A stretch of DNA of 64,000 nt from Brevundimonas sp. UBA4553 (GTDB lineage: Bacteria > Pseudomonadota > Alphaproteobacteria > Caulobacterales > Caulobacteraceae), in assembly GCF_002387245.1 (NCBI RefSeq), contig NZ_DGLD01000021.1:95258-159257 (forward strand), written 5' to 3'. The first letter of the stretch is position 1, and every line of letters begins with the position of its first letter. Positions 57,525 through 64,000 of the stretch are shown in pieces. Made by a program: the position numbers and the translations under genes. Below the pieces are notes generated by a model. That model saw only the letters and a program-made list of their open reading frames with translations, was not told the DNA's origin and did not search any database.

Positions 57525-58409
57525 ATGACCGCCCCCTTGTTCAAGGGCGTGATCACCGCCTTGATCACACCTCTTCGTGACGGAAACGTGGACGAAGGGG
57601 CTTTTGAAAAACTCCTGGAACGTCAGATCGCCGCAGGCGTCCATGGCGTGGTGCCGGTCGGCACGACGGGGGAAAGCGCCACCCTGAAGATGGACGAGCA
57701 CAAGCGCGTCATCGAGCAATGCGTGAACATCGCCGCCGGGCGCGTGCGCGTGATCGCCGGCGCCGGATCGAACGCCACGCATGAGGCGATCGAGCTGTCG
57801 GCCTTCGCCAAGGAAGTCGGCGCCGACGCGACCCTGGTGGTGACGCCCTATTACAACAAGCCGTCTCAGGAGGGCATGATCGCCCACTTCGAGGCGATCT
57901 GCGACGCCGTGCAGATCCCCATGATCCTCTACAACGTGCCGAGCCGTTGCGGGGTCGATCTGTCGAACGAGGCTGTGGCGCACCTGGCGAACAACCCGAA
58001 CATCGTGGGCATCAAGGACGCCACGGGCGACGTTTCGCGGGTGAGCTGGATGCGGCGTCATATCGACGGTCCGTTCGATCTGATCAGCGGAGACGACACC
58101 ACCTGGCTGGGCTACGCCGCCACTGGCGGGGTGGGGGTGATTTCGGTCACGTCCAACGTCGCGCCGGAAGCCATGGTCGCCATGTACGAGGCTGTCGCGG
58201 CGGGCGACTACGCCACGGCGCGGACCTGGCAGGACCGCCTGATCGGCCTGCACAAGGGATTGTTCCTGGACAACTCGCCGTCGCCGGCCAAATACGCCCT
58301 GGCCAAGCTGGGCCTGTGCAGCGAGGAGGTTCGCCTGCCGCTGTCCCGGACCCGCGACGCCGTCAAGCCGCAGATTGATCAGGCCATGGTGGAAGCCGGG
58401 GTCGTCTGA
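57525..58409 (+). CDS. dapA: 4-hydroxy-tetrahydrodipicolinate synthase
   Basis: A 294-residue DapA, a class I aldolase that condenses pyruvate with aspartate semialdehyde, the first committed step of diaminopimelate/lysine synthesis. Landmarks are FKGVITALITPLRDGNVDEG, VVPVGTTGESATL, LVVTPYYNKPSQEGM, ILYNVPSRCGVDL and the Schiff-base Lys in VGIKDATGDVSR. The stop shares one base with the smpB start, so dapA and smpB are coupled. Confidence 0.97.
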   Translation: MTAPLFKGVITALITPLRDGNVDEGAFEKLLERQIAAGVHGVVPVGTTGESATLKMDEHKRVIEQCVNIAAGRVRVIAGAGSNATHEAIELSAFAKEVGADATLVVTPYYNKPSQEGMIAHFEAICDAVQIPMILYNVPSRCGVDLSNEAVAHLANNPNIVGIKDATGDVSRVSWMRRHIDGPFDLISGDDTTWLGYAATGGVGVISVTSNVAPEAMVAMYEAVAAGDYATARTWQDRLIGLHKGLFLDNSPSPAKYALAKLGLCSEEVRLPLSRTRDAVKPQIDQAMVEAGVV

Positions 58410-58876
58410 TGGCCGCCGACGCGCCCAAGAAGGTGATCGCCGAGAACCGGCGCGCCCGCTTTGACTATTTCCTCGAGGACTACATCGAGGCCGGGATCCA
58501 GTTGCTGGGCACCGAGATCAAGGCTTTGCGCGACGGACGGGCCAACATCGCCGAAAGTTACGCCGCAGTGGAGGGACGCGAGATCGTCCTGATCAACTCG
58601 GACATCCCGCCCTACAAGCAGGCCAATCGCTTCAACCATGAGCCGCGCCGCCATCGGAAGCTGCTGCTGCATCGCAAGCAGATCGACAAGCTGATCGGTG
58701 CGGTTCAGCGCGACGGGCGGACGATCATTCCGGTCCGGCTCTATCTGAACGAGCGAGGCAAGGCCAAGCTCGAGATCGCCCTGGCCAAGGGCAAGAAGCT
58801 GCACGACAAGCGTGAGGCCTCGGCGGAACGTGACTGGCAGCGCGACAAGGCCCGTCTGCTGCGCGACAAGGGCTGA
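58409..58876 (+). CDS. smpB: SsrA-binding protein SmpB
   Basis: A 155-residue SmpB, partner of tmRNA in ribosome rescue. Signatures are IAENRRARFDYFLEDYIEAG, GTEIKALRDGRANIAESYA, RRHRKLLLHRKQIDKL and the basic tail with KGKKLHDKREASAERDW, which enters the mRNA channel. No ssrA gene is seen nearby. Coupled to dapA (TGATG). Confidence 0.97.
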   Translation: MAADAPKKVIAENRRARFDYFLEDYIEAGIQLLGTEIKALRDGRANIAESYAAVEGREIVLINSDIPPYKQANRFNHEPRRHRKLLLHRKQIDKLIGAVQRDGRTIIPVRLYLNERGKAKLEIALAKGKKLHDKREASAERDWQRDKARLLRDKG

Positions 58877-58952
58877 GTTTGCGGTTCCGCTTTGCGGCGC
58901 GGGCGACGCGCGATAAACGACAATTCCTGGGGCGCGTCTTGCGGAGTTCACG

Positions 58953-61364
58953 GTGAAGATAGCCGAACGCTGGTTCGTTATGGCGGGCGTCGCCCTGCTG
59001 GGCGGCATCGCCGTGGCCGGGCTGGTCGTCGCCATCTATGCGGCCTGGGTCCTGCACGACATGCCGGATGCGTCCGAGCTGGCGGACTACCGGCCGGCGA
59101 CGGCGACGCGCGTCTTCGCCGGCGACGGCACGCTGATCGGTGAGTTCTCGGACGAGCGGCGCATCTACGTCACCTATGACCAGGTGCCGGATCAGGTGAT
59201 CCACGCCTTCCTGGCCGCCGAGGACAGCCATTTCTTCCAGCACGGCGGCATCGACGTGTCCGGCATCGGTCGGGCCATGTTCAAGAACGTGTTCAACGTG
59301 CTGTCGGGTCGACGCCTCGAAGGGGGATCGACCATCACCCAGCAGGTAGCCAAGAACGTTCTGCTGACCAACGAATCCAGCCTGAACCGCAAGCTGAAGG
59401 AAGCCATCCTTTCCAGCCGTCTGGAAGCGACCCTGACTAAGGAACAGATTCTCGAGCTGTATCTGAACGAGATCTACCTGGGCTATCGCTCCTATGGCGT
59501 GGCCTCGGCCGCCTACAACTATTTCGGCAAGTCGCTGAACCAGTTGACCGCGGACGAAGCGGCCTTCCTGGCGGCCCTGCCCAAGGGGCCGAACAACTAT
59601 AATCCGAAGCGCCATCCGGCCGCCGCCAAGGGCCGCCGCGACTGGGTTCTGGGCGAGATGGCCGACAACAAGTGGCTGACGCAGGAGGAGCTGGCGACGG
59701 CGCTGGCCCGCCCGCTGAACACCCGCGCCGCGCCGCGTCGCGCGGAATACGCCGACGCTGACTTCTTCGTCGAGGAAGCGCGGCGGCGCGCCATCGGCCT
59801 GTTCGGGCAGGAAGAGGTCAACCGCGGCGGCTACTATATGCGGACGACGCTGGACCCGAAGCTGCAGTCGGCAGCGCGCGACGCGCTGATGAACGGGCTT
59901 GAGCGCTACGACCGTCGTCACGGCTGGCGCGGCGCCTGGGGCACGACCGACTTCGCAGAAGGCTGGCAGGCCGATGCGCTGAAGAAGAACACGCCGCCGG
60001 AGCGCCGCACCTGGCAACCCGCAGCCGTCGAAAGCGTCAGCGGCAACAATGTCCGCATTCGCACCGCGCGCGACAACCGCACCGGCTCGCTGATCGTGTC
60101 GGACGCCGCCTGGGCCAACGCCAACCGTCCGTTGAAGCGGGGCGACCTCATCTTCGTCGAACCGCAGGGCGGTCAGTTCGCCCTGAAGCAGGTCCCGGCC
60201 GTCAACGGCGCCCTGGTGGCCATTGAGCCGCAGTCGGGCCGCGTCCTGGCGATGGTCGGCGGCTATTCCTATGCCCTGTCCAGCTTCAACCGCGCGACCC
60301 AGGCCAAGCGTCAGCCCGGCTCGGCCTACAAGCCTTTCGTCTATGCAGCAGCGCTGGAGGGTGACTTCAATCCCGCCAGCATCGTGCTGGACGCCCCGAT
60401 CAGCTTCCCGGGCGGCGCCAATGGCGGCCGCTGGACGCCTGAGAACTACAGCCGTCAGTATTATGGACCCCAGACCCTGCGTCGCGGGCTGGAGCTGTCG
60501 CGCAACGTCATGACTGTCCGCCTGGCTCAGGCGGTCGGCATGAGGAACGTGGTCGATCTGTCCAAGAAGATGGGCGTGGTCGACGACATGTCGCCGAACC
60601 TGGCCATGTCGCTGGGGGCCGGGGAGACGACGCCGTATCGGATCACCGCGGCCTACGCCGCCTTCGTCAACGGCGGCCGTCGCGTCGATCCCTATCTGAT
60701 CGAGATGGTGCAGGACCGAAACGGCCAGACCATCCACCGGGCCGACCGACGTCAGTGCCGCGACTGCACGCGCGGGTTCAGCGGCCAGGAATCGCCACGC
60801 CTGCAGGACCGGGGCGCTCAGGTCATCGATCCCATCACCGCCTATCAGATCAGCTCCATGCTGGAAGGGGTGATCCAGCGGGGCACCGGCGCCAGCGCGC
60901 GCGGCCTGGGGCGTTGGGTCGGCGGCAAGACCGGGACGACCAACGAGTATCGCTCGGCCTGGTTCGTCGGCTTCTCCAGCGACATCGTGGTCGGCGTCTT
61001 CGTCGGCTTTGACGACAACCGCTCGCTGGGCGGAGGCGAAGCCGGGGCGGCGACCGCCGTGCCGATCTTCACCGATTTCATGCAGGTGGCTCTGAAGGAA
61101 CGTCCGGCGCGGCCGTTCGTGCGGCCCAAGAACGCCGTCTTCCGCACGGTGAACGGCATCGAGGAGGCCTTCCGCCCGGGCACCGAGCGCCAGATTCGCG
61201 AGGAGGCGCCGCGTCCCGTCCAGCCCGTCGGGCCGCAGAACTATAACGACGTGATCCGTCGCGAGCAGGAGGCCGCGCAACCCCCGGCCGCCGCCGCGCC
61301 GGCCGCCGTCGCCCCTCCGCCGCCGAAGAAGCAGCCGGCAGAGGACTTGAGCGGGCTCTACTGA
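58953..61364 (+). CDS. mrcA: Penicillin-binding protein 1A (bifunctional)
   Basis: An 803-residue class A PBP. One N-terminal membrane anchor (AGVALLGGIAVAGLVVAIYA) is followed by the GT51 glycosyltransferase domain (AFLAAEDSHFFQHGGIDVSG with the catalytic Glu, GGSTITQQVAKN), an OB-like insert and the transpeptidase domain with S-x-x-K in QPGSAYKPF, S-x-N in LELSRNVM and K-T-G in VGGKTGTTNEYRS. It polymerises and cross-links peptidoglycan. The tail is proline/alanine-rich. The GTG start at 58953 has GGAG six bases upstream. Confidence 0.95.
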   Translation: MKIAERWFVMAGVALLGGIAVAGLVVAIYAAWVLHDMPDASELADYRPATATRVFAGDGTLIGEFSDERRIYVTYDQVPDQVIHAFLAAEDSHFFQHGGIDVSGIGRAMFKNVFNVLSGRRLEGGSTITQQVAKNVLLTNESSLNRKLKEAILSSRLEATLTKEQILELYLNEIYLGYRSYGVASAAYNYFGKSLNQLTADEAAFLAALPKGPNNYNPKRHPAAAKGRRDWVLGEMADNKWLTQEELATALARPLNTRAAPRRAEYADADFFVEEARRRAIGLFGQEEVNRGGYYMRTTLDPKLQSAARDALMNGLERYDRRHGWRGAWGTTDFAEGWQADALKKNTPPERRTWQPAAVESVSGNNVRIRTARDNRTGSLIVSDAAWANANRPLKRGDLIFVEPQGGQFALKQVPAVNGALVAIEPQSGRVLAMVGGYSYALSSFNRATQAKRQPGSAYKPFVYAAALEGDFNPASIVLDAPISFPGGANGGRWTPENYSRQYYGPQTLRRGLELSRNVMTVRLAQAVGMRNVVDLSKKMGVVDDMSPNLAMSLGAGETTPYRITAAYAAFVNGGRRVDPYLIEMVQDRNGQTIHRADRRQCRDCTRGFSGQESPRLQDRGAQVIDPITAYQISSMLEGVIQRGTGASARGLGRWVGGKTGTTNEYRSAWFVGFSSDIVVGVFVGFDDNRSLGGGEAGAATAVPIFTDFMQVALKERPARPFVRPKNAVFRTVNGIEEAFRPGTERQIREEAPRPVQPVGPQNYNDVIRREQEAAQPPAAAAPAAVAPPPPKKQPAEDLSGLY

Positions 61365-61386
61365 GGCTCTAGTTAGACCCATCAAC

Positions 61387-61417
61387 CGGCGCGCCTGTCC
61401 GCAGGCGCGCCGTTTTT
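61387..61417 (+). terminator. Terminator of the PBP1A gene
   Basis: A perfect 11-bp stem CGGCGCGCCTG / CAGGCGCGCCG around TCCG followed by TTTTT, 22 bp after the stop codon. Confidence 0.9.
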
Positions 61418-61492
61418 CCATCTTGCCGTCCCAATCGGTCCGCACGCGGTGCGGTCTGCTGCAGGGAGGGCGTTGTTTCGCAGGAGTTTGCG

Positions 61493-62612
61493 ATGAGACC
61501 GGATGTCGAGGCCATGAAGGCCGACATCGAGCAGAGCGTCGCTCTGCTCAGGAGGCGTCTTTGACTGGGATGTCTCGCTTCGAAAACTGGATGAGCTGAA
61601 CGCTCGGGTCGAAGATCCGACCCTGTGGGACAATCCTGAACAGGCCCAGGCCGTCAGCCGCGACCGTTCGCGTCTGGAAGCCCAGATCAACAGCGTCCGC
61701 GAGCTGGAAAGCGCCCTGGAAGAGGGCGTCATGCTGGCCGAGATGGCCGATGAGGAGGGCGACGAAGCCACCCTCGAGGAAGCCCGCGAACAGCTGCGCG
61801 GCGTGAAGGATCGGGCCGCTAGGGCCGAGCTGGAAGCCCTGCTGTCTGGCGAGGCCGATGGCAACGACGCCTATCTGGAAGTGAACTCCGGCGCCGGCGG
61901 CACCGAGTCCAACGACTGGGCCGGGATGTTGCTGCGGATGTATTCGCGCTGGGCCAAGGCCCACGGCTACGAGGTCACGATTGAAGCCCACGAAGAGGGC
62001 GAACAGGCGGGGGTCAAGTCGGCCACCATCCTGATCGAGGGCCCCAACGCCTATGGCTGGCTGAAGTCGGAATCGGGCGTGCACCGTCTGGTCCGTATCA
62101 GCCCCTACGACGCGGCGGCCAAGCGCCACACCAGCTTCGCCTCCATCGGGGTGTCGCCGGTCGTGGACGATACGATCGAGATCGACATCAACCCGTCCGA
62201 TGTTCGGACCGACACCTATCGCGCCTCTGGCGCCGGCGGTCAGCACATCAACAAGACGGACTCGGCGGTGCGCCTGACGCACATTCCGACCAATACCGTC
62301 GTGGCGTGTCAGGCCGGTCGTTCGCAGCACCAGAACCGCGACATGGCGTGGAAGATGCTGCGCGCGCGGCTGTACGAACTGGAACTGCAGAAGCGCGAGG
62401 CGGCGGCGCAGGCCCTAGCGGACGCCAAGACCGACATCGGCTGGGGTCACCAGATCCGATCCTACGTCCTGCAGCCGTATCAGATGGTCAAGGACCTGCG
62501 CACCGAGGTCGAGACCTCGGATACGCAAGGGGTTCTGGACGGCGACCTGGATCAGTTCATGGGCGCGGCCCTGGCGGCCCGGGTCGGCGAGACCCGCGAG
62601 GCGGCGAACTAA
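61493..62612 (+). CDS. prfB: Peptide chain release factor 2 (programmed +1 frameshift)
   Basis: RF2 recognises UGA and UAA. The gene begins ATG 61493 after CAGGAG, reads 23 codons and reaches an in-frame TGA at 61562-61564. A +1 shift at CTT-TGA-C continues at GAC 61563 in the second frame (WDVSLRKLDELNARVEDPTLW) to the stop at 62610-62612, giving 372 residues. The GGQ motif is in SGAGGQHINKTDSAVRLTHI. The anticodon-like tripeptide region reads ISPYDAAAKRHTSFASI, SPY in place of the E. coli SPF, which I recall as usual in alphaproteobacteria. Annotated without the shift, the protein would lack its N-terminus. Bidirectional terminator at the end. Confidence 0.95.
61550..61565 (+). promoter_or_regulatory. 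prfB: prfB programmed +1 frameshift site
   Basis: AGGAGG (61550-61555), three bases, CTT (61559-61561), TGA (61562-61564), C. This is the same arrangement as the E. coli prfB site: an internal Shine-Dalgarno sequence three bases before the slippery CTT and an in-frame UGA whose slow reading by RF2 triggers the shift. Confidence 0.95.
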
Positions 62613-62643
62613 AAAAGGGGCGGCCTGCGGGCCGCCCCTTTCC
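62611..62643. terminator. Bidirectional terminator between prfB and the bactofilin gene
   Basis: Stem GGGGCGGCC / GGCCGCCCC (62617-62625, 62630-62638) flanked by AAAAAA on the left and TTT on the right, serving both convergent genes. Confidence 0.85.
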
Positions 62644-62661
62644 TTTATGGACTGCGCCTGA

Positions 62662-63228
62662 TCAGGCGGCGGGCTTGGCCTCGACCTTGTCGGCCTTGGC
62701 GGCGGCGGGCTTCTCAGCCGGCGTCGGGGCGTCCAGCATGTTGGCGCCCGGTGTGTCGCGCTTGGCCTGGGTGCAGCGCCCCTGGAACCAGGCGCCCTGT
62801 TCGATGGACAGCTGTTCCTGGGTGATGTCGCCCTCGATACGGGCGGTGGCGAACAGCTTGACCTGCTTGGCGACGATGGCCCCCGAGACGCGGCCGCGCA
62901 CGTCGAGAACGTCGGCGTGAACCGTGCCCTCGACCGAACCGCCTTCACCGATGGTGACGCGCACCACGCGGATGTCGCCCTTCAGCGAGCCATCGACCTG
63001 AAGCTCGCCCGCGCCCGAGATATTGCCTTCGTATTTCACGCCGGCCGACAGGGTCGACAGGCTGGTCGAGCGCGAAGCCGCTGCGGGGCGCGAGGGTTCG
63101 GGCGCGCGCGGTGCGGCGGGCGCCACTGAAGGCGCGGCGGGCGTCGGTTCCGGCGCGGGCGGAATCCCCAGACCGCTGGACGGGCCGCTGGACGGGCCGT
63201 TGTCGAACGGCTTGCTCTTGTTGAACAT
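62662..63228 (-). CDS. Bactofilin family protein
   Basis: A 188-residue polymer-forming cytoskeletal protein. A disordered proline/alanine/serine-rich N-terminus (about 1-55) and a lysine/alanine-rich tail flank the beta-helical bactofilin domain (about 60-150: YEGNISGAGELQVDGSLKGD, then GSVEGTVHADVLDVRGRVSG and ARIEGDITQEQLSIEQGAWF). In Caulobacter bactofilins A and B recruit PbpC to the stalk site. Whether this is the BacA ortholog cannot be decided here. Convergent with prfB. Confidence 0.92.
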   Translation of the reverse strand: MFNKSKPFDNGPSSGPSSGLGIPPAPEPTPAAPSVAPAAPRAPEPSRPAAASRSTSLSTLSAGVKYEGNISGAGELQVDGSLKGDIRVVRVTIGEGGSVEGTVHADVLDVRGRVSGAIVAKQVKLFATARIEGDITQEQLSIEQGAWFQGRCTQAKRDTPGANMLDAPTPAEKPAAAKADKVEAKPAA

Positions 63229-63331
63229 GGTGCTCTCCGCATCTCGCCAGCAAGGCCGGCCTAATCCTACTGTTAGCCCCTTGGGCGGCAGTAAGGGTCA
63301 GGTCGTCGACGGAGGCAAGCTTGGCCTCAGA

Positions 63332-63799
63332 TCAAAGCGCGCGGACAGCCTCAAGCACCTGTTCGGCATGACCCTTGACCTTGACGTTGCGCCAGACGCG
63401 GCGGACCACGCCGGCGCCGTCGATCAGGAATGTGGCGCGTTCGACCCCCATATATTCCCGGCCATAGAGCTTCTTCATGATCCATGTGCCCCAGGCCTCG
63501 CAGACCACGCCGTCCTCGTCGGAGCCCAGGACGACCTTGAGGTCGTGCTTGGTTTTGAAACGATCCAGCTTCTTCACCGCATCGCGCGAGACGCCGATGA
63601 CGACAGCGTCAACGGCGGCGAACTGAGCGGCCAAGGCCGAGAAGTCCAGGCCCTCGGTCGTGCAGCCGGGGGTGTCGGCCTTTGGGTAGAAGTAGAGGAC
63701 GACCGACCGGCCCTTCAGCCCGGCCAGCGTGACGCGGCCGTCGCCGTCGGTGGCGAGATCGAACGCAGGCGCGGCCTGACCTTCGGTGATGTCGGTCAT
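63332..63799 (-). CDS. bcp: Thioredoxin-dependent peroxiredoxin (Bcp/PrxQ)
   Basis: A 155-residue PrxQ/BCP peroxiredoxin that reduces hydroperoxides. The peroxidatic Cys46 is in KADTPGCTTEGLDF with the P-x3-T/S-x2-C type frame; VLYFYPK, VIGVSRD and KKLYGREYMGVERATFLID are typical. The usual resolving Cys five residues after the first is missing (Leu51). Another Cys at 100 (DGVVCEAWG) matches the third Cys of E. coli Bcp, so it is either 1-Cys or uses that residue. ATG at 63799. Confidence 0.92.
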   Translation of the reverse strand: MTDITEGQAAPAFDLATDGDGRVTLAGLKGRSVVLYFYPKADTPGCTTEGLDFSALAAQFAAVDAVVIGVSRDAVKKLDRFKTKHDLKVVLGSDEDGVVCEAWGTWIMKKLYGREYMGVERATFLIDGAGVVRRVWRNVKVKGHAEQVLEAVRAL

Positions 63800-63811
63800 C
63801 CTCTTTGCTCC

Positions 63812-64000
63812 TTAGACCGGCCGAACCAGGACGATCTTCTTCTTGCCGGCCGCCAGCTTCATGACGCCGTCGGCATTGACGTCGGAGGCCTCGATCAGGC
63901 GGGCGCCGTCGGCGATGGCTTCGTCGTTCAACCGCAGCCCGCCGCCCTGGGCCAGGCGGCGGGCTTCGCCGTTGGACGCCGTCAGACCGGCCTTAGTGAC
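63812..64000 (-). CDS. tyrS: Tyrosyl-tRNA synthetase, C-terminal end (partial)
   Basis: The last 62 residues of a protein that continues beyond the window edge. VTKAGLTASNGEARRLAQGG, then GLRLNDEAIADGARLIEA and VMKLAAGKKKIVLVRPV are the S4-like RNA-binding domain at the C-terminus of bacterial TyrRS. The stop TAA is at 63814-63812. It is 12 bp upstream of the bcp start on the same strand, so the two may be co-transcribed. The catalytic domain is not in the window. Confidence 0.85.
   Translation of the reverse strand, partial: VTKAGLTASNGEARRLAQGGGLRLNDEAIADGARLIEASDVNADGVMKLAAGKKKIVLVRPV

Overview
This 64 kb window looks like ordinary chromosome of a high-GC alphaproteobacterium of the order Caulobacterales, most probably Brevundimonas or a close relative. 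That assignment is inference. It rests on the order tig - clpP - cicA-like HAD gene - clpX - lon - HU, on an EcfG-type sigma factor with GGAAC/CGTT promoters, on a bactofilin, on a TatABC operon and on an autotransporter. I see no rRNA, insertion sequence, prophage or CRISPR array. Most genes are housekeeping genes, with a few accessory loci between them.

Region 1 (1-7.1 kb): the end of an ammonium transporter, a TorF-type porin, an SCP2 protein and an acyl-CoA dehydrogenase, then a compact stress island. An EcfG/SigT/SigU-type sigma factor gene is divergent from a gene in which the ergothioneine enzymes EgtB and EgtD are fused into one 715-residue protein. Between them is an inverted repeat that reads as a perfect EcfG promoter on both strands. 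Three small genes nearby (KGG protein, proline-rich peptide, DUF883-like membrane protein) have near-consensus sites of the same kind.

Region 2 (7.1-17.5 kb): a metallo-beta-lactamase-fold hydrolase, then protein quality control (trigger factor, ClpP, ClpX, Lon), the cicA-like phosphatase, cytochrome b561, HU and tRNA-Val. Region 3 (17.5-30.7 kb): a DUF202-like membrane protein with nine tandem heptads, a 1101-residue autotransporter with calcium-loop-like inserts, a GT4 glycosyltransferase, tRNA-Asp, a Tat-exported S9 oligopeptidase coupled to an acetyltransferase, a trypsin-fold protease, a TonB-domain protein, a second acyl-CoA dehydrogenase and Sua5/TsaC.

Region 4 (31-44.7 kb): patatin plus 3-hydroxybutyrate dehydrogenase (possible PHB turnover), YaaA, a D-2-hydroxyacid dehydrogenase, Nudix, stomatin/NfeD, RNase HI, tatABC, glnB-glnA with a sigma-54-like promoter, NAD(P)HX dehydratase, tRNA-Leu and an APC permease. 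Region 5 (44.8-64 kb): HrpB, an MHS-family transporter, two RNA methyltransferases, a GT2 glycosyltransferase, a TetR-led BtuFCD-type ABC importer with overlapping genes, a lytic transglycosylase, dapA-smpB, penicillin-binding protein 1A, prfB with its programmed +1 frameshift, bactofilin, a Bcp peroxiredoxin and the end of tyrS.

The most distinctive observations are the two-way EcfG promoter and its local stress regulon, the bacterial EgtB-EgtD fusion (domain order opposite to fungal Egt1), the heptad-repeat DUF202-like protein, and a 40-bp element found once at 30.7 kb and once at 55.1 kb, in both cases directly after the last gene of a plus-strand unit.
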